The notes: generated by a model not told the origin, from the sequence alone. DNA of 64,000 bases from Falsirhodobacter xinxiangensis (GCF_004959935.1 NZ_SMYN01000003.1:186001-250000); one strand, 5' to 3'. Positions 32,957-42,596 are shown, numbered from the stretch's first letter. Numbers and translations are program-made.

Positions 32957-32978
32957 TTCAACTTTTACGATAGTTGAA
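32957..32978. promoter_or_regulatory. Inverted repeat upstream of short gene at 33049
   Basis: Seven-base arms TTCAACT and AGTTGAA (32957-32963, 32972-32978) are separated by eight bases, in an AT-rich tract 71 bases before the next ATG. It could be an operator or a leader hairpin. No T-run follows. Confidence 0.4.
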
Positions 32979-33048
32979 GCTGTGAAACTCTTTTTCCCGA
33001 GCTGCCGTCCCTCTCCGAATCCCATGGCAGCGAAAAGAAGGAGACGTC

Positions 33049-33270
33049 ATGAGCGTGCAAGGCCGGGATCTGCTGTCTGTCCGCAACGAGCTTAGCTCCA
33101 CCCGCAGCGCTGCCGTGCGGATGATCACCACGCTGGTCCGCGGGCTCGCCCCCGATCGCGAAACGGTGCTCCTGTTGGCCGAAGGGCTGGAGGCAGAGGC
33201 CGAGACGAGCAACAACGCCGCCGAGGCGCTTCTTGCCCGCCGTGCGGCGGCATCGCTGCGCCGGGGCTGA
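33049..33270 (+). CDS. 73-residue helical protein, unknown function
   Basis: The product begins MSVQGRDLLSVRNELSSTR and is almost entirely predicted helix, charged and soluble, with no membrane segment or Cys. An AAGGAG site lies 6 bases before the ATG. It has its own AT-rich upstream region with an inverted repeat and a two-way terminator downstream, so it looks like a single-gene unit. No family is recognised. Confidence 0.6.
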   Translation: MSVQGRDLLSVRNELSSTRSAAVRMITTLVRGLAPDRETVLLLAEGLEAEAETSNNAAEALLARRAAASLRRG

Positions 33271-33303
33271 TCCCGACGTTTTTCCCCATGCGCTGGAAAT
33301 GAC

Positions 33304-33334
33304 AAAGCCCCGCGTCTTTCGACCGCGGGGCTTT
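33304..33334. terminator. Bidirectional terminator between short gene and tRNA-Leu
   Basis: An eleven-pair stem (33304-33314 with 33324-33334) ends in TTT on the plus strand. On the minus strand it follows the tRNA and ends in TTTG. It probably closes both units. Confidence 0.85.
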
Positions 33335-33345
33335 CGCCTTGGTAA

Positions 33346-33430
33346 TGGTGCCCAGAAGAGGACTCGAACCTCCACGCCTTGCGGCACACGGACCTGAACC
33401 GTGCGCGTCTACCAATTCCGCCATCTGGGC
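33346..33430 (-). tRNA. tRNA-Leu (anticodon CAG)
   Basis: Read on the minus strand, an acceptor stem GCCCAGA/TCTGGGC, D arm, anticodon loop TTCAGGT (anticodon CAG) and a variable arm typical of class II tRNAs can be drawn. A TTCGAGT T-loop and an encoded CCA end also fit. It reads CTG, the dominant leucine codon in such GC-rich genomes. Nothing like an integrase or attachment repeat is next to it. Confidence 0.95.
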
Positions 33431-33577
33431 TGATGTCGTGGGGGGCTATCTACGGAGGTCGGCGGGGGGTGTCAACAGGCTTTGTGAAGATTTCTTGCCG
33501 TTCATTGCGGCTTGTTCGCCCGCGCCCTTGCGGATAAGGCTAAACCCGCAAAACCAATCCCAAACAGGGGCGGAGAG

Positions 33578-34552
33578 ATGGGCAAGCTGGTCACGATTTT
33601 TGGCGGTTCTGGCTTCGTCGGGCGTTATGTCGCGCGGCGGCTGGCGAAAGAGGGCTGGCGCATCCGCGTCGCCGTCCGCCGCCCGAACGAGGCGCTGTTC
33701 GTCAAGCCGTATGGGCATGTCGGGCAGGTCACCCCCGTCTTCTGCAACATCCGCGACGACGCGTCGGTGCGCGCGGCGATGGAGGGGGCTGATGCGGTCG
33801 TCAACTGCGTCGGCATCATGAACCCGCGCGGCGGCAGTACCTTCAAGGGCGTGCAGGCCGATGGCGCGGGCCGCGTGGCGCGCATCGCGGCTGAACTGGG
33901 TGTTTCGAACCTCGTCCACGTCTCGGCACTTGGGGCAGACGCGCATTCCAGCAGCGATTACGCCCGCAGCAAGGCCGAGGGAGAAGCTGCGATTCAGGCG
34001 GCCTTCCCCGCCGCCGTGATCCTGCGCCCGTCCGTCCTGTTCGGGACCGAGGACAAGTTCTTCAACCGTTTCGCTGGCATGTCCGGCCCGATCCTGCCGC
34101 TGGTCGGGGCCGAGACCCGGTTCCAGCCGGTCTATGTGGACGATCTGGCAAAGGCCGTCGTCGCCGGCGTGAACGGGGCGGCGCCGGGCATCTACGAGCT
34201 TGGCGGGCCGGAGGTCGCGACGCTGCGCGAGCTGATGCAGCAGATGCTGACCGTCATCATGCGTCGCAAATGGGTGCTTGGCCTGCCGTCCGTGCTGGCC
34301 GCGATTCCCGCGCGCGGGTTGGATCTGGTGCAGGGGCTGACGGGCGGGTTGATCTCCAACACGCTCCTGACGCGCGATCAGCTTCGGTTGCTGGCCAAGG
34401 ACAATGTCGTGTCCGAAGGCGCGCGGGGTTTTGCCGCACTCGGCATTCAGCCGGTTGCTTTTGAATCGGTTATTCCCGAATACTTGTGGCGGTTTAGGCC
34501 CTCGGGCCAATATGCCGCGATTAAAGAGTCCGCGAAGAATTTGAAGGCCTGA
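33578..34552 (+). CDS. NAD(P)-binding complex I NDUFA9-subunit-like protein
   Basis: A 324-residue atypical short-chain dehydrogenase of the NDUFA9/39-kDa type. The Rossmann motif [16 protein letters not shown] opens the protein, followed by CVGIMN and a late YVDDLAKAV block. The eukaryotic relative is an accessory subunit of respiratory complex I. The bacterial role is not firmly known. GGAG lies 4 bases before the ATG. uppP follows after five bases, a pairing seen in other alphaproteobacteria. Confidence 0.85.
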   Translation: MGKLVTIFGGSGFVGRYVARRLAKEGWRIRVAVRRPNEALFVKPYGHVGQVTPVFCNIRDDASVRAAMEGADAVVNCVGIMNPRGGSTFKGVQADGAGRVARIAAELGVSNLVHVSALGADAHSSSDYARSKAEGEAAIQAAFPAAVILRPSVLFGTEDKFFNRFAGMSGPILPLVGAETRFQPVYVDDLAKAVVAGVNGAAPGIYELGGPEVATLRELMQQMLTVIMRRKWVLGLPSVLAAIPARGLDLVQGLTGGLISNTLLTRDQLRLLAKDNVVSEGARGFAALGIQPVAFESVIPEYLWRFRPSGQYAAIKESAKNLKA

Positions 34553-34557
34553 AACCT

Positions 34558-35358
34558 ATGCCAGACACTCTTGCAGCCCTTATCCTTGGTATTCTGGAGG
34601 GGCTGACAGAGTTCATCCCCGTCTCCTCGACGGGGCATCTGCTGCTTCTGGGTCACTTCATCGGTTTCCAAAGCGCGGGTCGCGCGTTCGAGGTCGTGAT
34701 CCAGCTTGGCGCCGTGCTGGCGGTGCTGTCGGTCTATGCCGCGAAGCTGCTGGCCGTGGTGCGTGCCGCGCCGCACGATCCCGACGCGCGGCGGTTCCTT
34801 CTGTCGGTGCTGCTGGCGTTTCTGCCCGCCGTGTTCATCGGTGTGGCGGCGCATGATTTCATCAAGACCGTGTTGTTCGAAACGCCGAAGCTGATCGCCA
34901 TCATGCTGATCGTGGGTGGCGTCATCCTTCTGTTCGTGGACCGGCTGGCGGTGAACCCGAAATACGAAGACGCGATGCGCCTGCCGCTGCCGGTGGCGAT
35001 CAAGATCGGCTTCATCCAGTGCCTTGCGATGATTCCCGGCACGTCGCGGTCGGGGGCGACCATCGTGGGGGCGCTGGCCATGGGTGTCAGCAAGCGCGCG
35101 GCGGCGGAGTTTTCGTTCTTCCTGTCGATGCCGACCATGTTCGGCGCCTTTGCCTACGACCTCTACAAGAATCGCGACGTGATCGATGCGGATGCTGCGG
35201 GGATCATCGCCATCGGCTTCGTCGCCGCGTTCATTTCGGCGGTTTTCGTGGTAAGATGGCTCTTGGGATATGTGTCGAACCACGGATACAGCCTGTTCGG
35301 CTGGTGGCGAATCGTCGTGGGTGCGGTTGCCTTGACCCTGCTTTCGCTGGGCTTTTGA
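34558..35358 (+). CDS. uppP: Undecaprenyl-diphosphatase UppP (BacA)
   Basis: Multi-pass inner-membrane enzyme that dephosphorylates undecaprenyl pyrophosphate. It thereby recycles the lipid carrier for peptidoglycan and other surface glycans and confers intrinsic bacitracin tolerance. The 266-residue protein has both active-site motifs, [17 protein letters not shown] near the start and [10 protein letters not shown] near residue 160. The membrane pattern is of the usual length. It is probably co-transcribed with the NDUFA9-like gene. Confidence 0.97.
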   Translation: MPDTLAALILGILEGLTEFIPVSSTGHLLLLGHFIGFQSAGRAFEVVIQLGAVLAVLSVYAAKLLAVVRAAPHDPDARRFLLSVLLAFLPAVFIGVAAHDFIKTVLFETPKLIAIMLIVGGVILLFVDRLAVNPKYEDAMRLPLPVAIKIGFIQCLAMIPGTSRSGATIVGALAMGVSKRAAAEFSFFLSMPTMFGAFAYDLYKNRDVIDADAAGIIAIGFVAAFISAVFVVRWLLGYVSNHGYSLFGWWRIVVGAVALTLLSLGF

Positions 35359-35374
35359 GGTGATAGGGAAGCAT

Positions 35375-35456
35375 TGCTGACCTATTTCGCCGAAGAAATC
35401 TTCACCCGACTGGGGCGCGGCATATAAAAAGTGAGTAATAGGTCAGCACTGCTGAC
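35375..35456. promoter_or_regulatory. Palindromic operator region upstream of gltD
   Basis: TGCTGACCTATT (35375-35386) is repeated in inverted orientation as AATAGGTCAGCA (35437-35448). The second copy forms, with a third TGCTGAC, the perfect 15-base dyad GTCAGCA-C-TGCTGAC (35442-35456). A TATAAA at 35423-35428 may be a -10 element, which would put the dyad over the start point. The regulator is unknown. Confidence 0.6.
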
Positions 35457-35522
35457 TTTTATCCGGAATGGACTAGCGATAATAGGGTGGCCAGTCGCCT
35501 GCTTCGCAAGGATAGCCCAGCC

Positions 35523-36959
35523 ATGGCCCAGCAACGGATGCTCAAATTCGTCTCGACCGCGCGCGAGATGCCCGAGAAACGCCTGCCCGATCTGCGCACC
35601 GAGGATTTCCACGAGATCTACCGCGAATTCGCCGATGCAAAGGCGAAGGAGCAGGCCAGCCGGTGCAGCCAATGCGGCGTGCCCTATTGCCAGTCGCATT
35701 GCCCGCTGCACAACAACATCCCGGACTGGCTGCGCCTGACCGCCGAAGGGCGGCTGCAGGAAGCCTATGAGATCAGCCAAGCGACCAACACCTTCCCGGA
35801 AATCTGCGGCCGCATCTGCCCCCAGGATCGTCTGTGCGAAGGCAACTGCGTGATCGAACAGTCGGGCCACGGCACCGTGACCATCGGCTCGATCGAGAAA
35901 TACATCACCGACACCGCGTGGGAGAACGGCTGGGTCACTCCGCAGAAGCCGAAATCCGAGCGCGTCGAGTCGGTCGGCATCATCGGCGCGGGCCCGGGTG
36001 GTCTGGCGGCGGCCGACGCGCTGCGCCGCAAGGGCGTGCAGGTCACGGTCTATGACCGTTACGACCGCGCCGGCGGGCTGCTGACCTATGGCATCCCCGG
36101 CTTCAAGCTGGAAAAGGACGTGGTCATGCGCCGCGTCGAGCAGCTTGAAGCGGCGGGCGTGCAGTTCGTGATGAACTGCAATGTCGGCGTCGATATCAGC
36201 TTCGACGCGATCCGCGGCCAGCATGACGCGGTTCTGATCGCGACGGGCGTCTATAAGGCGCGCGACATCTCGGCCCCGGGTGTGGGTGCGACCGGGATCG
36301 TCAAGGCGCTGGACTATCTGACCGCCTCCAACCGCAAGAGCTTCGGTGACGAGGTCGAGGCCTTCGACAACGGCGATCTGGATGCCAGCGGCAAACGGGT
36401 AGTGGTCATTGGCGGCGGCGATACCGCAATGGACTGCGTTCGGACTGCGATCCGTCAGGGCGCGACCAGCGTGAAATGCCTTTACCGCCGCGACAAGGCC
36501 AACATGCCCGGATCGCAGCGCGAGACGCAGAATGCCGAGGAAGAAGGCGTCGAATTCGTCTGGCTGACCGCACCCAAGGGCTTCACCGGCGGCGATGCCG
36601 TCGAAGGCGTGATCGTGCAGCAGATGCGTCTGGGCCAGCCCGACGCCTCGGGCCGCCAGATGCCCGAGGTGATCGAGGGTGCGGATTACGTAGAACCCGC
36701 CGAACTGGTCGTCATGGCGCTGGGCTTCGAGCCGGAAGACCTGCCGCAGCAATGGTCGGCCCCCGATCTAGGCGCGACCCGCTGGGGCACGGTCAAGGCG
36801 GACTTCCGCAGCCATGCGACGAACATCCCCGGCGTCTTTGCTGCGGGCGACATCGTGCGCGGCGCCTCGCTGGTGGTCTGGGCCATCCGCGACGGGCGCG
36901 AAGCGGCGGATGCGATCATGGATTATCTGGCGCAGCCCGCCGCCGTGGCTGCGGAATGA
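35523..36959 (+). CDS. gltD: Glutamate synthase small (beta) subunit GltD
   Basis: NADPH-oxidising subunit that feeds electrons to GltB for glutamine plus 2-oxoglutarate to two glutamates. The 478-residue protein has N-terminal Fe-S cysteine motifs (CSQCGVPYCQSHCP and ICPQDRLCEGNC), an FAD-binding GAGPGGLAAADAL and an NADPH-binding GGGDTAMDC. The ATG at 35523 is chosen over one 12 codons upstream because it gives the family start MAQQRMLKF. Unusually, two small genes separate it from gltB. Confidence 0.97.
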   Translation: MAQQRMLKFVSTAREMPEKRLPDLRTEDFHEIYREFADAKAKEQASRCSQCGVPYCQSHCPLHNNIPDWLRLTAEGRLQEAYEISQATNTFPEICGRICPQDRLCEGNCVIEQSGHGTVTIGSIEKYITDTAWENGWVTPQKPKSERVESVGIIGAGPGGLAAADALRRKGVQVTVYDRYDRAGGLLTYGIPGFKLEKDVVMRRVEQLEAAGVQFVMNCNVGVDISFDAIRGQHDAVLIATGVYKARDISAPGVGATGIVKALDYLTASNRKSFGDEVEAFDNGDLDASGKRVVVIGGGDTAMDCVRTAIRQGATSVKCLYRRDKANMPGSQRETQNAEEEGVEFVWLTAPKGFTGGDAVEGVIVQQMRLGQPDASGRQMPEVIEGADYVEPAELVVMALGFEPEDLPQQWSAPDLGATRWGTVKADFRSHATNIPGVFAAGDIVRGASLVVWAIRDGREAADAIMDYLAQPAAVAAE

Positions 36960-37645
36960 TCCGCGCGCTTGTCATCGCGGCGCTGCTTCCGGCGCCCGCG
37001 TTGGCGGCAGGGTTCGTTCCCCCGCCGGGATGCGAGACGTTCATGACCGTCCAATCCCGCCAGTGCCGCGTGTCGAATCATTTCCGCTGCGCGTCGGACC
37101 CCGCCGGGGATCAATGGCGCATGGATGCCGACCAGGAAGGCCCCTATTTCTTCAGCCGCATCAACTCCGAAGCGGAATGGGTCGAAAGTTATGGGATGGA
37201 GCGCGGCTCGGCCCAGCGTCTTGGCGACAGGAAGGACCCGGCCTCGTTCAGCGACCTGCTGGCAGGCGGCGTGGACCGCTATGACTTTCGGCTGGAGCAT
37301 GAGGATGGCGCGCAAAGCCACGTGCAGGGCTTCGACAGCCTGACCGGGACCGACGTGACCATCGACGGCATTCCGCTGCGCGAAACCGAGTTCGAATTCG
37401 CCGAAACGGACAGCGCCGGGAACGTGATGCGCCGGTCGCGCGGGCGGGAATACATCAGCCCCGACATGCGGATGTTCTTCTCCGGCCCGTCCGAGTTTCA
37501 GGACGCGGACGGCAACTGGGTCCCCTTCGACGGACGGCCCGTGCAGTTCATCTTTCCCGGCGAGAAAGGCTTCGCCGCGACCCAACCGATCTTCGATTGC
37601 GACGCCATCCTGTCGCAACTGCAACCAAGCGGAGGACCAGCATGA
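36956..37645 (+). CDS. Exported hypothetical protein between gltD and gltB
   Basis: A 229-residue protein with a signal peptide (MIRALVIAALLPAPALAAG) and no further membrane segment, so it is probably periplasmic. Four Cys in the first 50 mature residues (GCETFM, SRQCRVSNHFRCAS) could form disulfides. The rest looks beta-rich. It overlaps gltD by four bases and the next gene by four bases, so it is embedded in the glt message. Periplasmic location makes a direct part in glutamate synthesis unlikely. No family is recognised. Confidence 0.8.
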   Translation: MIRALVIAALLPAPALAAGFVPPPGCETFMTVQSRQCRVSNHFRCASDPAGDQWRMDADQEGPYFFSRINSEAEWVESYGMERGSAQRLGDRKDPASFSDLLAGGVDRYDFRLEHEDGAQSHVQGFDSLTGTDVTIDGIPLRETEFEFAETDSAGNVMRRSRGREYISPDMRMFFSGPSEFQDADGNWVPFDGRPVQFIFPGEKGFAATQPIFDCDAILSQLQPSGGPA

Positions 37646-38067
37646 CCTCGACCGGACATTGCCTTTGCGGCGCCGTGCAGATTTCGGTGACCAACCTCGC
37701 CCATGACATGCACGCCTGCCATTGCGAGAATTGCCGTCGGCAGGGGATGATCGGCTTTTCCGTGCCGGTTCCCGCCGCCGACCTGACCGTGACGGGCGAA
37801 GTTGCGACATACACATCGTCGGACTGGGGCCAGCGCGCCTTTTGCCCGACCTGCGGATCGAACCTATGGTTCCGCGCGACCGGAGGGGAGGCCGACTACT
37901 ACCTTTCGCCCGGCCTGCTGGACGACCTTTCGGGGCTGAAACTGGTGGACGAGATCTTCATCGACCGCAAACCCGCCGCCTATGACTTTGCCGGTCCGAC
38001 CAAACGCCTGACCGGCGACGAATTCTTCGCAATGATTGCCAGTTCCTCTGAGGGAGGCCAGCCATGA
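37642..38067 (+). CDS. GFA family zinc-binding protein
   Basis: A 141-residue member of the GFA (glutathione-dependent formaldehyde-activating enzyme-like) fold. It has the family's zinc ligands CLCG near the N terminus, CHCENCR near residue 30, and CPTCGSN near 75. Many members bind zinc structurally with no proven enzyme activity, so formaldehyde chemistry should not be assumed. It overlaps both neighbours (ATGA with the previous gene and with gltB), so it is expressed with them. Confidence 0.9.
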   Translation: MTSTGHCLCGAVQISVTNLAHDMHACHCENCRRQGMIGFSVPVPAADLTVTGEVATYTSSDWGQRAFCPTCGSNLWFRATGGEADYYLSPGLLDDLSGLKLVDEIFIDRKPAAYDFAGPTKRLTGDEFFAMIASSSEGGQP

Positions 38068-41000
38068 CCGTTTATGATGAAAACTGGGTTCGCGAGCAGG
38101 AAGCCAAACGCGCCTGGCTGCACGAGAACGGCCTTTACAAGGACGAGGACGAGAAATCGTCCTGCGGCGTGGGCCTTGTCGTGTCCATTTCGGGCAAACC
38201 CTCGCGCAAGGTGACGCAGGCGGGGATCGACGCGCTGAAGGCGATCTGGCACCGCGGCGCGGTCGATGCCGACGGCAAGACCGGCGACGGTGCGGGCATC
38301 CACGTCCAGATCCCGGTGCCCTTCTTCTATGATCAGGTGCGCCGCACCGGGCACGAGCCGGATACGTCCAAGCAGATCGCCGTGGGGCAGGTCTTCCTGC
38401 CGCGCACCGATTTCGCCGCGCAGGAACGCTGCCGGACCATCGTGGAAACCGAAGTCCTGCGCATGGGCCATTACATCTATGGCTGGCGTCACGTTCCGGT
38501 GGACACCTCGGTTCTGGGGGAAAAAGCCAACGCCACCCGCCCCGAGATCGAGCAGATCCTGATCCGCTGCGACAAGGCCATCGACGAAGAACAGTTCGAG
38601 CGCGAGCTTTACATCATCCGCCGCCGGATCGAGAAGGCGGCACAGGCCGCCGGCATCGCGGGGGTCTATCTTTGCTCGCTGTCCTGCCGGTCGATCATCT
38701 ATAAAGGCATGATGCTGGCCGAACAGGTTGCGGTCTTCTATCCCGACCTGATGGACGAACGGTTCGAAAGCGCCTTCGCCATCTATCACCAGCGTTACAG
38801 CACCAACACCTTCCCGCAGTGGTGGCTGGCCCAGCCCTTCCGCATGCTTGCCCATAACGGCGAGATCAACACGCTGAAGGGCAACGTCAACTGGATGCGC
38901 AGCCACGAGATCCGCATGGCGTCCTCGACCTTCGGCGAGGCGGCAGAGGACATCAAGCCGATCATCCCCGGCGGCACGTCGGATTCCGGCGCGCTGGACG
39001 CGGTGTTCGAGGTTCTGGTCCGCGGCGGGCGCTCCGCCCCGATGACCAAGACGATGCTGGTCCCCGAGGCATGGTCGAAACAGACCGAGGAAATGCCCAA
39101 GGCCTGGCAGGACATGTATAACTACTGCAACGCCGTGATGGAGCCGTGGGATGGCCCGGCGGCGCTGGCGATGACCGATGGCCGCTGGGTCTGCGGCGGC
39201 CTCGACCGCAACGGCCTGCGCCCGATGCGCTATGTCGTGACGGGCGACGGGCTGCTGATCGCGGGCTCCGAAGCGGGCATGGTGCCGGTGGACGAGACCA
39301 CCATCCGCGAGAAGGGCGCGCTCGGGCCGGGGCAGATGATCGCCGTGGACATGGCCGAGGGCCGTCTGTTCCACGACGTCGAGTTGAAGGACAAGCTGGC
39401 CGCCGAGCGTCCCTATGGCGAATGGGTGGAAAAGGTCACGGACCTGAACAGCCTGCTGCGCGAGGTGCCGGAATCGGTGCGCTTCGACGGTGCCGAACTG
39501 CGCCGCCGCCAGATCGCCGCCGGCTATTCGCTGGAGGAGTTGGAGCAGGTTCTGGCCCCGATGGCCGAGGACGGCAAGGAAATGATCGCCTCGATGGGCG
39601 ATGACACGCCGGCTGCAGTGCTGTCCTCGGTCTACCGTCCGATGTCGCATTTCTTCCGTCAGGCGTTCAGCCAGGTGACGAACCCGCCGATCGACTCGCT
39701 TCGCGAAAGCCGGGTGATGTCGCTGAAGACGCGGTTCGGCAACCTCAAGAACGTGCTGGACGAGAATTCGTCGCAGACCGAGATCCTCGTGCTGGAATCG
39801 CCCTTCGTCGCGAATGCCGAGTTCGAGGTGATGCTGCGCCAGTTCGGCGATCAGGTGGGGGTGATCGACTGCACCTTCCCCGCAGGCACCGACATGGCTG
39901 ACGCTCTGGCCCGCATCCGGGCCGAGGCCGAAGATGCCGTGCGGTCGGGCGCGGGCCATATCGTGCTGTCGGACGAAGCGCAGGCCGAGGATCGTGTCGC
40001 GATGCCGATGATCCTTGCCACCAGCGCGGTGCATTCGTGGCTGACGCGCAAGGGTCTGCGGACCTTCTGTTCGGTCAACGTGCGTTCGGCGGAATGTATC
40101 GACCCGCATTACTTTGCGGTGCTGATCGGCTGTGGCGCGACCACGGTGAACCCCTATCTGGCGCAGGATTCGCTGGCGGACCGCATCGCGCGCGGCCTGC
40201 TGGACGGCACGATCACCGAGGCGATGCGCAACTATCGCGACGCCATCGACGCGGGCCTTCTGAAGATCATGGCGAAGATGGGCATCTCGGTCATCTCTTC
40301 CTATCGCGGCGGTCTGAACTTCGAGGCTGTGGGGCTTTCGCGCGCCATGGTCGCGGAATATTTCCCCGGCATGCAGTCGCGGATTTCCGGCATCGGCCTG
40401 ATCGGCCTGCAGCGCAAGGCCGAGGAGGTTCATGCGCGCGGCTGGCTGGGCGGTCAGGACGTGCTGCCCATCGGCGGCTTCTACAAGGCCCGCCGTTCGG
40501 GGGAAAAGCACGCTTGGGAAGCGCAGACGATGCACATGCTGCAATCGGCCTGCGACCGCGCCAGCTATGACATCTGGAAGCAGTATTCGGCGGCCCTTCG
40601 CGCGAACCCGCCGATCCACATCCGCGATCTGCTGGACATCAAGCCGCTGGGCAAGCCGGTGCCGATCGAGGAGGTGGAGAGCATCACCTCGATCCGCAAA
40701 CGGTTCGTGACGCCGGGCATGTCGCTGGGGGCATTGGGGCCGGAAGCGCACAAGACGCTGAACGTCGCGATGAACCGCATCGGCGCCAAGTCCGACTCGG
40801 GCGAGGGGGGCGAGCTGCCCGAACACTTCCTGCCGGAAGCCAATGGCGACAACCCGTCGGCCAAGATCAAACAGGTCGCCTCGGGGCGGTTCGGCGTGAC
40901 CGCCGAATACCTGAACGCGTGCGAGGAACTGGAGATCAAGGTCGCCCAGGGTGCAAAACCGGGCGAGGGCGGCCAGCTTCCGGGCATGAAGGTGACGGAA

Positions 41001-42593
41001 CTGATCGCGCGTCTGCGCCACTCGACCAAGGGCGTGACGCTGATCTCGCCCCCGCCGCACCACGACATCTATTCCATCGAAGACCTCGCGCAGCTGATCT
41101 ATGACCTGAAACAGATCAACCCGCGCGCCAAGGTGACGGTGAAGCTGGTGTCCTCGTCCGGCGTCGGGACCATCGCAGCGGGTGTGGCGAAGGCGAAGGC
41201 CGACATCATCCTGATTTCTGGTCACAACGGCGGGACGGGTGCCTCGCCGGGGACCAGCATCAAGTATGCCGGTCTGCCGTGGGAGATGGGCCTGACCGAA
41301 GCGCATCAGGTTCTGGCGATGAACAACCTGCGCGAGCGGGTGACTCTGCGCACCGATGGCGGTCTGCGCACGGGCCGCGACGTCGTCATGGCCGCGATGA
41401 TGGGGGCCGAGGAATATGGCATCGGCACCGCCGCCCTGATCGCGATGGGCTGCATCATGGTGCGCCAGTGCCAGTCCAACACCTGCCCGGTCGGCGTGTG
41501 CACGCAGGACACCGAGCTTCGCAAGAAGTTCACCGGTTCTGCGGACAAGGTGGTGAACCTGATCACCTTCTATGCGCAGGAAGTGCGGGAAATCCTCGCC
41601 TCCATCGGCGCGCGGTCGATCGACGAGATCATCGGGCGGGCGGACCTGCTGTCGCAGGTCAGCCGTGGTTCGGCGCATCTGGACGATCTGGACCTCAACC
41701 CGCTGCTGATCACCGTGGATGGGTCGAACCGGATCACCTATGACCGCTCGAAGCCCCGCAACCACGTGCCCGACACGCTGGACGCCGACATCGTCAAGGA
41801 CGGTGCCCGCTTCTTCGAGGAAGGCGAGAAGATGCAGCTGTCCTATGCCGTGCGGAACACGCTGCGGACCATCGGGACGCGCGCATCGAGCCATATCGTG
41901 CGGAAATTCGGGATGCGGAACAGCCTGCAACCGGATCACCTGTCGATCAAGCTGACCGGGAACGCCGGGCAGTCCTTGGGTGCCTTTGCGGTGCCAGGCC
42001 TGAAGATCGAGGTGCAGGGCGATGCCAACGACTATGTCGGCAAGGGCCTGTCGGGCGGCATCATCGTGGTGCGCCCGCAGATGGCCTCGCCGCTGGTGGC
42101 ATCCGAAAACACGATCATTGGCAACACGGTGCTGTATGGCGCGACCGACGGCTGGCTGTTCGCGGCAGGCCGCGCGGGCGAGCGGTTCGCGGTCCGCAAC
42201 TCGGGCGCGAAGGTGGTGATCGAGGGCTGCGGGACCAACGGTTGCGAATACATGACCGGCGGTCTGGCGGTGATCCTCGGCTCCATCGGCGCGAACTTCG
42301 GCGCGGGAATGACGGGCGGGATGGCCTATCTCTATGACCCGCAGGGCGTGGCCGAGGATTTCATGAACCTTGAAACGCTGGTGACCTGTGCGGTGTCGCA
42401 TCCGCATTGGGAAGCGCAGCTGAAAGGCATGATCGAACGCCATGTCGCCGAAACGGGCAGCCAGAAGGGCGCACAGATCCTGCGCGATTGGGCGGCGGAA
42501 AAGGGCAACTTCCTGCAAGCCTGCCCGCGCGAGATGCTGGTCCACCTGCCGCATCCGCTGTCCGAGGAACCGCAGGCGGTTCCGGCGGAATGA
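38064..42593 (+). CDS. gltB: Glutamate synthase large (alpha) subunit GltB
   Basis: Amidotransferase and synthase subunit of NADPH-GOGAT, the main high-affinity ammonium assimilation route with glutamine synthetase. The 1509-residue protein has a short propeptide before the catalytic Cys (KSSCGVGLVVS), expected to be cleaved to expose it. It also has the FMN-binding synthase domain with SGHNGGTGASPG, a 3Fe-4S ligand region (CIMVRQCQSNTCPVGVC) and the C-terminal beta-helix (GQSLGAF...). It is the last gene of the glt operon, and a strong terminator follows. Confidence 0.99.
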   Translation: MTVYDENWVREQEAKRAWLHENGLYKDEDEKSSCGVGLVVSISGKPSRKVTQAGIDALKAIWHRGAVDADGKTGDGAGIHVQIPVPFFYDQVRRTGHEPDTSKQIAVGQVFLPRTDFAAQERCRTIVETEVLRMGHYIYGWRHVPVDTSVLGEKANATRPEIEQILIRCDKAIDEEQFERELYIIRRRIEKAAQAAGIAGVYLCSLSCRSIIYKGMMLAEQVAVFYPDLMDERFESAFAIYHQRYSTNTFPQWWLAQPFRMLAHNGEINTLKGNVNWMRSHEIRMASSTFGEAAEDIKPIIPGGTSDSGALDAVFEVLVRGGRSAPMTKTMLVPEAWSKQTEEMPKAWQDMYNYCNAVMEPWDGPAALAMTDGRWVCGGLDRNGLRPMRYVVTGDGLLIAGSEAGMVPVDETTIREKGALGPGQMIAVDMAEGRLFHDVELKDKLAAERPYGEWVEKVTDLNSLLREVPESVRFDGAELRRRQIAAGYSLEELEQVLAPMAEDGKEMIASMGDDTPAAVLSSVYRPMSHFFRQAFSQVTNPPIDSLRESRVMSLKTRFGNLKNVLDENSSQTEILVLESPFVANAEFEVMLRQFGDQVGVIDCTFPAGTDMADALARIRAEAEDAVRSGAGHIVLSDEAQAEDRVAMPMILATSAVHSWLTRKGLRTFCSVNVRSAECIDPHYFAVLIGCGATTVNPYLAQDSLADRIARGLLDGTITEAMRNYRDAIDAGLLKIMAKMGISVISSYRGGLNFEAVGLSRAMVAEYFPGMQSRISGIGLIGLQRKAEEVHARGWLGGQDVLPIGGFYKARRSGEKHAWEAQTMHMLQSACDRASYDIWKQYSAALRANPPIHIRDLLDIKPLGKPVPIEEVESITSIRKRFVTPGMSLGALGPEAHKTLNVAMNRIGAKSDSGEGGELPEHFLPEANGDNPSAKIKQVASGRFGVTAEYLNACEELEIKVAQGAKPGEGGQLPGMKVTELIARLRHSTKGVTLISPPPHHDIYSIEDLAQLIYDLKQINPRAKVTVKLVSSSGVGTIAAGVAKAKADIILISGHNGGTGASPGTSIKYAGLPWEMGLTEAHQVLAMNNLRERVTLRTDGGLRTGRDVVMAAMMGAEEYGIGTAALIAMGCIMVRQCQSNTCPVGVCTQDTELRKKFTGSADKVVNLITFYAQEVREILASIGARSIDEIIGRADLLSQVSRGSAHLDDLDLNPLLITVDGSNRITYDRSKPRNHVPDTLDADIVKDGARFFEEGEKMQLSYAVRNTLRTIGTRASSHIVRKFGMRNSLQPDHLSIKLTGNAGQSLGAFAVPGLKIEVQGDANDYVGKGLSGGIIVVRPQMASPLVASENTIIGNTVLYGATDGWLFAAGRAGERFAVRNSGAKVVIEGCGTNGCEYMTGGLAVILGSIGANFGAGMTGGMAYLYDPQGVAEDFMNLETLVTCAVSHPHWEAQLKGMIERHVAETGSQKGAQILRDWAAEKGNFLQACPREMLVHLPHPLSEEPQAVPAE

Positions 42594-42596
42594 ACG

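Noticed and set aside
33346-33430. tRNA-Leu as an integration site for a mobile element
   Set aside because: No integrase, no direct repeat of the tRNA end, and ordinary neighbours on both sides.
35375-35448. Miniature transposable element (inverted repeats 12 bases long)
   Set aside because: No target-site duplication is visible, and the third copy of the motif fits an operator better.
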